DNA of 42,324 nt from Lachnospiraceae bacterium (lineage in GTDB: Bacteria > Bacillota > Clostridia > Lachnospirales > Lachnospiraceae): NCBI GenBank assembly GCA_017393285.1, contig JAFORL010000161.1, forward strand, positions 1 through 42,324, given 5' to 3'. The notes below the pieces were generated by a model. That model was not told where the DNA came from, searched no databases, and saw only the letters and a list, made by a program, of their open reading frames with translations. Numbering within the stretch: the stretch's first letter is position 1; each line of letters begins with the position of its first letter. This document shows, one piece after another, positions 29,072-36,350 of this stretch. The position numbers were made by a program, and so were the translations under genes.

Positions 29072-29704
29072 TTACATTTCTTTCACTACCTGCTCAACTG
29101 CTTGTTCTATTTCTAACACGCTGTTTACAGCTACCACTTTTTCTTTTATGGTTCCAAATCCATACGCAGCGTGTATAAACGTCAATCCTGCTTCCTTTGT
29201 TGCGTCATAATCCCCTTGGATATCACCAATATAGATTCCCTGATTCAGATGATTTCTCTTTACAATCAAAGCTTCATTATCCGCTTTTCCTTTTCCTGTA
29301 TTTCCATAACACTCTAGATCTGTAATATATTTGTCAAAGCCGTAATATTTCAAAAATGCTTCAATATAACCGCTTTGACAATTGCTCACAATAAACAAAG
29401 GATACTTCTTCGATAAACTTTCAAACATTTCTTGCACCCCATCATATAAGGTGGCACCATTTTCTTCTAAATATCGGTTTTCCATTTCAAAACAAGCAGC
29501 AATTGCCTGTTTTCTGGTTTCTGCATCTAATCCCGGCATCAAAGCCTCTTCAAAGACATCCATCGTTTGTCCCATTAAGGACTGTAAGGTATCTTGTGTC
29601 ACTTGAATTCCATAATCTTTTAGTACCAAATTCCAGCTCTCTGTAATTTCCTTCGTACTATCCCATAAAGTTCCATCCATATCAAACAAAACGCCAATCT
29701 TCAT
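29072..29704 (-). CDS. HAD-family hydrolase (phosphoglycolate phosphatase-like)
   Basis: A 210-residue soluble phosphatase of HAD subfamily I with an alpha-helical cap. Motif 1 is FDMDGT, with nucleophile Asp8 and acid/base Asp10; motif 2 is IVSNCQSG; motif 3 Lys is in GKGKADNEA; motif 4 is IGDIQGDYDA. It closely resembles Gph/PpaX-like enzymes, but the substrate cannot be read from sequence. The ATG at 29704 is preferred over a TTG three codons upstream because AAAGGA is nine bases away. It sits between two exporter pairs and is tightly spaced to both, so it may act on the exported compound or its precursor, or simply be a passenger. Confidence 0.85.
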   Translation of the reverse strand: MKIGVLFDMDGTLWDSTKEITESWNLVLKDYGIQVTQDTLQSLMGQTMDVFEEALMPGLDAETRKQAIAACFEMENRYLEENGATLYDGVQEMFESLSKKYPLFIVSNCQSGYIEAFLKYYGFDKYITDLECYGNTGKGKADNEALIVKRNHLNQGIYIGDIQGDYDATKEAGLTFIHAAYGFGTIKEKVVAVNSVLEIEQAVEQVVKEM

Positions 29705-29723
29705 TTTTTTCAATCCTTTCTAA

Positions 29724-31457
29724 TCAAGCCTCTATGTGAGTTGCATGATGATACAATGTTGCATAAAATCCATTTTTTTTCAATAAAGCATCATGATTTC
29801 CCTGTTCTATCACATTCCCATCCTTCATAACCAAAATCACGTCTGCATCCTGAATCGTAGACAGACGGTGTGCCACAATAAAACTGGTTCTTCCTTCCAT
29901 CATTTTCTGAAATGCCTGCTGTATTTTTTTCTCTGTTCGCGTATCGATTGAAGAAGTTGCTTCATCTAAAATCAAAATAGGTGGCAAGCATAACATAACC
30001 CTGGCAATACACAAGAGCTGTCTTTGTCCTTGAGATAAGGCTTCTCCATTTTCAGTTAGTAGCGTATCATATCCCTGTGGCAATCTTTTTATAAAACTGT
30101 GCGAATAGGAAGCCTTCGCGGCAGAAATAACTTCCTCCCTTGTAGCATCAGGACGTCCCATTGTAATATTCTCCAATACAGTACCTGTTTTGATCCAGGT
30201 TTCCTGCAATACCATTCCAATTTGATTACGAAGCTGTTGCCGTTTCATTTGTTGAATAGACAGGTCATCCAACCTTATGCTTCCTTTAACCGGATCATAA
30301 AAACGCATCAGCAAATTAATCAATGTCGTTTTACCACAGCCAGTTGGACCAACTATGGCTATTTTTTGTCCCTTTTGCACATGCAAAGATAGGTCTTCTA
30401 TTAATTTTTGTTCCGGCTCATAAGAAAAGAAAACATGCTCCAAATCAACTTTTCCTTGCAAGGCAACTAGTTCCGAATACCCATCTGCTTCCTCTTCTTC
30501 TTTTTCTTCCATCAAGGCAAAGATACGCCCTGCACAGGCAATGGCATTTTGCAATTCTGTAACAACACCAGAAATCTCATTAAAAGGTTTGGTGTACTGA
30601 TTGGCATAAGATAAATAACAAGCCAACTGTCCTAAGGTAAGCATCCCTTTGATTGATACATAGGCTCCACACAAGCCGACACAGGCATATACAATATTAT
30701 TGATCAATCTGGTAGAAGGATTGGTTAAAGAAGAGTAAAAAAACGCCTTTAAACTACACTGCGACAACGCTTCATTGATTGTATCAAATTCTTCTAAGTT
30801 CTTCTCTTCTCTTGAAAAAGCCCTTACCACCATTTGATTTCCAATCATTTCTTCGACTTTGCCAGTTTGGATTCCTCGTATTCTGGATTGGTCTAAAAAT
30901 CTCGAATAGGTCTTTTTTGCAATCAATTGGGCAACAAACAAAGACAAGGGTGTCAAAAGGATCACCAACACAGTAATTCCTATATGCATAGAAAACATAA
31001 AGAAAATAGTAGCAAGAATTGTAAGAATTCCTGTAAACAATTGCGAAAATCCCATCAACAAACCATCTGAAAATTGATCTACATCTGTAATCATTCGACT
31101 TACCGTATCCCCATACATATGTTGATCCATATAAGCCACAGGTAGCTTCTGTATTTTTTGAAACGCTTCATTTCTCATATCTCTTACCACTTGATAGGTA
31201 ATTTTGTTATAGATAAAAGCAAGCCCCCATTGACTGCCTGCAGCTGCCATTGCGCAGATGATTACTCGAAGCAAAATAGAAAATATTTTTCTATTAAACA
31301 TATTTACAACAATACAATCAATGGCATCTCCCACCAAAATCGGAATATATAAAGTCAATCCTACACTGAAAAAAGTAAGGAGAAAGGCAAATGCAATCAA
31401 GATACGGTAAGGTTTGATATAATTCCACACTTTTTTTATAATCGTTTTATTATCCAT
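29724..31457 (-). CDS. ABC exporter half-transporter, catalytically complete partner (pair 1)
   Basis: A 577-residue membrane-ATPase fusion with six predicted membrane helices in about 18-290. Walker A is GPTGCGKTT (370-378), the signature LSQGQ, Walker B LDE with catalytic Glu499, and the switch His530 (VAHR). It follows the degenerate partner by 16 bp. The start is the ATG at 31457, eleven bases after AGGAGGT; the frame continues into the upstream gene without a ribosome site. It is the functional counterpart of the subunit at 25393, but the sequences differ enough that the two pairs are not a recent duplication. Confidence 0.9.
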   Translation of the reverse strand: MDNKTIIKKVWNYIKPYRILIAFAFLLTFFSVGLTLYIPILVGDAIDCIVVNMFNRKIFSILLRVIICAMAAAGSQWGLAFIYNKITYQVVRDMRNEAFQKIQKLPVAYMDQHMYGDTVSRMITDVDQFSDGLLMGFSQLFTGILTILATIFFMFSMHIGITVLVILLTPLSLFVAQLIAKKTYSRFLDQSRIRGIQTGKVEEMIGNQMVVRAFSREEKNLEEFDTINEALSQCSLKAFFYSSLTNPSTRLINNIVYACVGLCGAYVSIKGMLTLGQLACYLSYANQYTKPFNEISGVVTELQNAIACAGRIFALMEEKEEEEADGYSELVALQGKVDLEHVFFSYEPEQKLIEDLSLHVQKGQKIAIVGPTGCGKTTLINLLMRFYDPVKGSIRLDDLSIQQMKRQQLRNQIGMVLQETWIKTGTVLENITMGRPDATREEVISAAKASYSHSFIKRLPQGYDTLLTENGEALSQGQRQLLCIARVMLCLPPILILDEATSSIDTRTEKKIQQAFQKMMEGRTSFIVAHRLSTIQDADVILVMKDGNVIEQGNHDALLKKNGFYATLYHHATHIEA

Positions 31458-31473
31458 CTGATGAACGCACCTC

Positions 31474-33195
31474 CTACGCACCTTTTTGTACTTGCACGAT
31501 TTCTTGATAGACCTCACAACTTTCCAGCAAGGCATCATGGGTTCCATGTGCGACTAGATTTCCATCATCTAAAACGAGAATCTGATCCGCATGCTGAATA
31601 GAAAGGGTTCTTTGGGAAACCATGATAATCGTTTGTGTTCCCTTCCGCTTTTCCAACGCCTTTCTAAGTTTTGCTTCTGTTACATAATCTAAGGCCGAAG
31701 CACTATCATCTAATATCAATATTTTTGCTTTTTGCAACAATGCACGTGCAATGGTAATTCTCTGTTTTTGTCCTCCGGAAAGATTCTTACCACCCTGTTC
31801 AATATAAAAATCTAATCCGTCTGGTTTTCCTTCTACTAGCTCTTTTATCTGTGCATCTTCCAAAGCACGCCACATCTCATCTTCTGTGGCCTCCGGATTT
31901 CCCCATAAAAGATTCTCACGAAGGCTTCCTTGAAATACCACAGCCTTTTGGGGACATAGCGCAATTTTATCTCGCAGTGTCCGCAAAGAATAAGCCGCAA
32001 TATTTTTACCATCCATCCAGATTTCTCCTTTTTTTACATCATAAAAACGTAAGAGCAAATGAACCAAAGATGATTTACCAGAACCGGTGGCTCCAATGAT
32101 TCCTACCATTTCTCCTGTCTTTATTTGGAAACTGATATTCTGCAAAGCCGGTGCTGCATTTTCGTGATATTGAAAAGTAACTTGGCGAAATTCTACCATA
32201 TTGCCACTTTCATTTTTTGCAATAGAAGTTTCTTTTATTTCTTCTTTCATGGCAGGTGCATAATCCAGAACAGCCTGCACACGATCTCCAGATGCGGTAC
32301 ACTTGGTAAGTAAAACTAATAAATTTGCAAACTTAATCAACTCAACAAGAATCTGAGACATATAATTATACAAGGCAATAACTTCCCCTTGCGTTAAATT
32401 TCCTATACTCACTTCTACAGCCCCCTGCCAAATCAAAATGGCAATTGCTAAATTTACAACCATAAAAGTCAATGGATTTAACATTCCAGATATTCTTCCT
32501 ACTTTTTTTTGCCAATTGGTAAGGGATTGATTCTTATCCAAAAAATGCTGTATTTCCTCTTCTTCCTTACAAAATGCCCGTAACACACGCATACCAATTA
32601 GGTTTTCTCTGGTGTGTAATAGCAGAATATCCAATTTTTCTTGCACCTTTCGATACATAGGGATTGTCATTTTCATAATAACATATACAATCAATGATAA
32701 AATTGGAATGGTAATCAGAAATATACCTGCAATTTTGACGCTAATGGAAAAAGCCATACACATAGCTCCCAAAACCACAAAAGGAGAACGTAGCACCAAT
32801 CGTAAGGTCATGTTGACACCGCTTTGTAATTGATTCATATCATTTGTCATGCGATTAACCAGAGAAGCACTTCCAATTTCGTCTAATTGTGATATCGATA
32901 AATTTTGAATATGTGCATAAAAATGATGTTTCAAATCTCTTGTAAATCCGGTTGCTGCCTTTGCTGCAAAATACTGTGCTGTGATGGAGGCAAGGAAGCC
33001 AAAGACAGCCAACAGAACCAAAAGCAAGAACATTTTTCCTACATAAGACATATTTCTTCTTGCGATTCCCTGATCTATCATGTTTGCCATCACCAGAGGC
33101 ACACATAACTCAAATAGAACCTCAATCCATTTAAATAAAGGACCTAGTATACTCTCTTTTGTATAAGGTTTTAAAAATTTCAGTAATTTTCTCAC
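31474..33195 (-). CDS. ABC exporter half-transporter with degenerate ATPase site (pair 1)
   Basis: A 573-residue membrane-ATPase fusion and first gene of the five-gene exporter operon. Walker A is GATGSGKSS (368-376) and the signature LSGGQ (472-476). Walker B ends LDDS, with Asp497 in place of the catalytic Glu, and the H-loop holds Gln528 (VSQR). These match the degenerate half of pair 2, so the operon encodes two complete heterodimers in the same order. The start is GTG at 33195, preceded by GGAG at five bases. Promoter at 33309-33337. Confidence 0.9.
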   Translation of the reverse strand: MRKLLKFLKPYTKESILGPLFKWIEVLFELCVPLVMANMIDQGIARRNMSYVGKMFLLLVLLAVFGFLASITAQYFAAKAATGFTRDLKHHFYAHIQNLSISQLDEIGSASLVNRMTNDMNQLQSGVNMTLRLVLRSPFVVLGAMCMAFSISVKIAGIFLITIPILSLIVYVIMKMTIPMYRKVQEKLDILLLHTRENLIGMRVLRAFCKEEEEIQHFLDKNQSLTNWQKKVGRISGMLNPLTFMVVNLAIAILIWQGAVEVSIGNLTQGEVIALYNYMSQILVELIKFANLLVLLTKCTASGDRVQAVLDYAPAMKEEIKETSIAKNESGNMVEFRQVTFQYHENAAPALQNISFQIKTGEMVGIIGATGSGKSSLVHLLLRFYDVKKGEIWMDGKNIAAYSLRTLRDKIALCPQKAVVFQGSLRENLLWGNPEATEDEMWRALEDAQIKELVEGKPDGLDFYIEQGGKNLSGGQKQRITIARALLQKAKILILDDSASALDYVTEAKLRKALEKRKGTQTIIMVSQRTLSIQHADQILVLDDGNLVAHGTHDALLESCEVYQEIVQVQKGA

Positions 33196-33232
33196 TTCTA
33201 CTCCATCATCCTTCCCAACAATATATTCTTGT

Positions 33233-33262
33233 GTAACAGTATAGCACTACCTGAACTGTTAC
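33233..33262. repeat. Palindromic repeat in the exporter operon leader
   Basis: GTAACAGT (33233) and ACTGTTAC (33255) are perfect inverted arms around 14 bases that include CCTGA. It is a variant of the GTAACAGTTCAG family. It lies in the 5' leader, where it could affect expression. Confidence 0.45.
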
Positions 33263-33308
33263 ATTCCTGTAACAATGCATCTTATATATTATTGACATCA
33301 TGAATAAC

Positions 33309-33337
33309 AGTATAACACAAAAATTCTTTCTTTGTAA
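33309..33337 (-). promoter_or_regulatory. Putative promoter of the exporter operon
   Basis: On the minus strand TTACAA (33332-33337) and TATACT (33309-33314) are 17 bp apart, with a leader of about 105 nt to the GTG start. Confidence 0.5.
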
Positions 33338-33480
33338 TAACTTTTTTCGTCAACTAACTTTAAATGGTAACAATGCAATTGGGTCATTCATAAAGTGCCA
33401 AATAAACAAAGAGAAACAAATAAAAGAATGGCTAGTCACTTTATTGTCAAAATGATAGTTCAAACTTTCTTTGATTAGCA

Positions 33481-33522
33481 AAAAAAGCAGCAGACTCTCG
33501 TACACGATTCTACTACTTTTTT
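33481..33522 (-). terminator. Terminator after the importer ATPase gene
   Basis: AAAAAAGCAGCAGACTCTCG and the downstream GATTCTACTACTTTTTT pair, with several G-U pairs on the minus strand, and run into a seven-T tail. It is 5 bp past the ATPase stop and ends the CooS/importer cluster. Confidence 0.7.
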
Positions 33523-33526
33523 GTAT

Positions 33527-34297
33527 CTAAATATAATATTCTATCAATTCTTCCTTCTTCATTTTTAACAAATCATAAACCTTATCTCTAGCCAAAACAA
33601 ACGAATCTGAGGTTCGATTCCTATGTTTTGGCAAATGAATATTCACAATGCCACCTATTCTCCCTGGGTTTGCATCTAAAACAACAATACGATCTGCTAA
33701 AAATACTGCTTCTTCAATATCATGTGTCACAAAAATAATGGTTTTTCCTGTTTCTTGATTGATTTCCAAAATATCATCTTGAAGCTTCATTCTTGTAATG
33801 GCATCCAATGCACCAAAAGGCTCATCCATAAAGATCACCTCTGGATCCACCGCCAAAGCTCTGGCAATAGCAACACGTTGCTGCATGCCTCCGGAAAGCT
33901 GGTTGGGTCTTTTATGAACTGCATCTTTCAAGCCTACCATATCTATATATTTCAAGGCAATTTCTTTTCTTTGCTTCCTAGGTATTTTCTTTGTCTCAAG
34001 TCCTAATTCCACATTTTTTAACACCGTTTTCCAAGGTAAAAGACCATAATTTTGAAAAATTGTCACGTAAGATAAGGATGGTTTTAAAACCTCCTGCCCA
34101 TCAATTACAATTTTCCCCTCACTTGGCTTCAAAAATCCTGCCATAGCATTTAACAATGTAGATTTACCACATCCAGAAGGTCCCAGTAAGCAAATAAACT
34201 CTCCCTTTTCTACTTCAAAATTGACGTGTTCAATTACTTTTTGTACTGTATTTTTTTGTTTATAATCTATGGAAACATCTTGTATTTCTATATACAT
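33527..34297 (-). CDS. Importer ATP-binding protein (TauB/SsuB/NrtD type)
   Basis: A 256-residue ATPase of the nitrate/sulfonate/taurine importer family. Walker [10 protein letters not shown] (39-47), a Q-loop in FQNYGLLPW, signature LSGGMQQR, Walker [10 protein letters not shown] and H-loop THD are all intact. The ATG is seven bases after AAGGAGG, and it is 12 bp from the permease gene. With the permease and binding protein it completes a one-substrate importer. Anion, sulfonate, thiamine-precursor and cyanate importers all use this ATPase type, so the substrate cannot be inferred from it. Confidence 0.9.
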   Translation of the reverse strand: MYIEIQDVSIDYKQKNTVQKVIEHVNFEVEKGEFICLLGPSGCGKSTLLNAMAGFLKPSEGKIVIDGQEVLKPSLSYVTIFQNYGLLPWKTVLKNVELGLETKKIPRKQRKEIALKYIDMVGLKDAVHKRPNQLSGGMQQRVAIARALAVDPEVIFMDEPFGALDAITRMKLQDDILEINQETGKTIIFVTHDIEEAVFLADRIVVLDANPGRIGGIVNIHLPKHRNRTSDSFVLARDKVYDLLKMKKEELIEYYI

Positions 34298-34309
34298 ATA
34301 GCCACCTCC

Positions 34310-35089
34310 TTAATTGACAAATCCAAATTTATGACCAATTACATGCTCCAAAACGCGTATCAAAGCATCTAGCGCAAATCCAATTACTCCAATCGTAATC
34401 ATAGTAGCTAACAGGGCATCATATCGAATACAATTTTTACTATCCATAATTAGGAATCCTAACCCTGACTGTGCACCAACCATCTCTCCTGATACCAAAA
34501 AAATCCATGACGTACCCAAAGCCAATCGCAATGCATTGGCAATCTGTGTAAAAATAGCTGGAAAAACAATACAAAATATAGTCTTTACTTTCCCTATTCC
34601 AAAATTTCTGGATACCTTATAGTAAATGGGATTCAAATGTTCTACTGCTGAAACAGTAGATAACAAAATCGGAAAAAATCCGGCTATAAAAATAATCACA
34701 ACTGCTGGAACATCTCCTATTCCGAACCACAATACAATAAATGGCATAAAAGCCACTGGTGCAATGGGTCTGATTACCTGCACCGCAGGATTAACAATGG
34801 CAAATGCTTTTGGAAAACTTCCCAATATCAAACCGAAAAACACACCAGTTACTGCGGCTGTCAAATAACCAATTGCAAATCGTACTAGACTGATTCCAAT
34901 ATGTCCTGGAAGTGTAACAGACGAAGTGCTTCCTTTTAAACCGACGCAAAACAATTCTTCAAAAGCTCTCACAACCTGTATAGGAGCGGGAAAAACGACT
35001 GTATTTTTTTCCAACACTACACTTACTATTTGCCAGATTATCACTAACAAACCTAATGAAATCACAATATCTATTTTTTTCTGTTTCAT
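34310..35089 (-). CDS. Importer permease (TauC/SsuC type)
   Basis: A 259-residue inner-membrane permease of the binding-protein-dependent type with about six helices. The coupling-helix region reads YYKVSRNFGIGKVKTIFCIV, in the EAA-loop position, with ALRLALGTSWIFLVSGEMVG following, as in SsuC/TauC. It forms a homodimer with the adjacent ATPase. AGGAGG precedes the ATG. The 212-bp gap to the binding-protein gene is filled by a long hairpin (35113-35274), which may lower or separate expression of permease and ATPase. Confidence 0.9.
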   Translation of the reverse strand: MKQKKIDIVISLGLLVIIWQIVSVVLEKNTVVFPAPIQVVRAFEELFCVGLKGSTSSVTLPGHIGISLVRFAIGYLTAAVTGVFFGLILGSFPKAFAIVNPAVQVIRPIAPVAFMPFIVLWFGIGDVPAVVIIFIAGFFPILLSTVSAVEHLNPIYYKVSRNFGIGKVKTIFCIVFPAIFTQIANALRLALGTSWIFLVSGEMVGAQSGLGFLIMDSKNCIRYDALLATMITIGVIGFALDALIRVLEHVIGHKFGFVN

Positions 35090-35112
35090 TACTGGCTCCT
35101 CCTATATACTTT

Positions 35113-35274
35113 AATGTACTCTCAGAATCTACTTTATACCATAATTTCGGCTATATTTTCCTTGGATTTTCTCCATTTCCTCGTCGTACACACCGTGTAC
35201 GCATTGCGGGAATGTCGTTATCCAAGAAAAATCTATCTCGAAATTCTAGTATAAAAAGACTCCGAGAGTACATT
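35113..35274. repeat. Long imperfect inverted repeat (162-nt hairpin) inside the importer operon
   Basis: Arms 35113-35167 and 35220-35274 are both 55 nt. They share identical ends AATGTACTCTC and CTTGGAT (on the opposite strand for the right arm) and blocks such as TTTATAC and AATTTCG, roughly 80% identical with one compensating indel. The middle contains a perfect CGTACAC-ACC-GTGTACG centred at 35193, the same centre as the arms, so the whole element folds as one hairpin. No reading frame is inside. It could be a MITE or an RNA processing/attenuation element. No second copy is in this window. Confidence 0.7.
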
Positions 35275-35301
35275 TTAAATTCCCAAAGGAAATGTAACGT
35301 G

Positions 35302-36249
35302 TTACTTAAATTGATAAACAAAATCACCAAATTTTGGTGGATTAGAATTTATTCCGTACTTCACAACTTTTTCTTCCAATACTTTATAATCTTCCTCTTT
35401 TAATTCCAAATCATTGAACGAAATACATGCAACCGAAGCTTTTAACACATCTTCTGACTGTCCCAAATACGTTGTTGCAATGCGATAAGCCTCCTTTTCA
35501 TCCAATAACTTTCCTGCCTCATAATAAGTATCCATAAACTCCTTGGCTGCCTTTTCTTGTTTCTGCAAAAAATCCCCATGAAAAACCAAAGCACAGCAGA
35601 TAGAATCCTGCCACAACTCCTTGGAGTCAAATAACACATGCCCTGAACCATTTAACACAGATTGTGTTCCAAAAGGCTCTGCCACACAATATCCGTCAAT
35701 AGAACCACTGGCTAAGGAAGAAGCCATTTCAACAGGCGCTAACTGTACAACATCTAAATCATTGATAGACATATTTTCCCGTTCCAACATATCCTGAACC
35801 AAAATATTGTGCGAAGATTGATTAGATGGAATAGCAAAAGTTTTGCCTTTCAAATCAGAGACTTTTTTGATATCATTTGAAACAACTACTACATTACCAT
35901 CCTTATGTCCCAATGCCACTGCTTTCAAGTTAATCCCCTGACTTCTTGCATTCATAGCAAGTTCCACAAGTACAGAAGCACCATCAATCTGTCCACAATT
36001 TAATGCATCCATTAAATCTGACCATGAAGCAAACTTCTTAAGCTCAACTGTTACATTACTATCCGCATTCTTTTCTAACAATTCTTTCGCTTCAAACACC
36101 GCCAATGCATGTGTGATTGGAAGATAACCAATTGTTATACTTGTCTTTTTCTGTGTACTATTGGTATTTTCTTTATTACCACATGCCGTCATCGAAAACA
36201 CCATCACCAAAATGCCTAATAAAACACTAAATCTAAACCATTTTTTCAT
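35302..36249 (-). CDS. Importer substrate-binding lipoprotein (NMT1/SsuA-like)
   Basis: A 315-residue periplasmic-type binding protein anchored by lipid. The signal peptide ends in a lipobox, SMTAC, with Cys23 as the lipidation site, then a short polar linker. The mature part begins SITIGYLPITHALAVFEAKE, the usual start of NrtA/SsuA/ThiY-like proteins, and has the hinge-side segments LKGKTFAIPSNQSSHNILV and IDGYCVAEPFGTQSVL. It lies 101 bp downstream of the CooS-like gene and upstream of its permease. Known ligands of this family include nitrate, bicarbonate, sulfonates and HMP; the ligand here is unknown. Linkage to a metalloenzyme suggests a substrate or cofactor for it. Confidence 0.87.
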   Translation of the reverse strand: MKKWFRFSVLLGILVMVFSMTACGNKENTNSTQKKTSITIGYLPITHALAVFEAKELLEKNADSNVTVELKKFASWSDLMDALNCGQIDGASVLVELAMNARSQGINLKAVALGHKDGNVVVVSNDIKKVSDLKGKTFAIPSNQSSHNILVQDMLERENMSINDLDVVQLAPVEMASSLASGSIDGYCVAEPFGTQSVLNGSGHVLFDSKELWQDSICCALVFHGDFLQKQEKAAKEFMDTYYEAGKLLDEKEAYRIATTYLGQSEDVLKASVACISFNDLELKEEDYKVLEEKVVKYGINSNPPKFGDFVYQFK

Positions 36250-36350
36250 AATACATCCACCTTTACTTTTTTAACACGCTCTCCAAACTCTCAATTATGC
36301 CAATGTGATAGTTGCACCAAGCCTCTTATTACCCATATTACACAACCATT

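Larger units (their letters stand above)
33196..33480. other. Intergenic region upstream of the exporter operon
   Basis: It holds the exporter promoter (33309-33337) and an inverted repeat GTAACAGT..ACTGTTAC (33233-33262) located between promoter and start codon. The stretch 33338-33480 shows nothing recognisable. Confidence 0.5.

Noticed and set aside
25393..33195. Recent tandem duplication of one exporter pair
   Set aside because: The two pairs share organisation and motif differences but their sequences are clearly diverged outside the ATPase motifs, so an ancient or independent origin is more likely.
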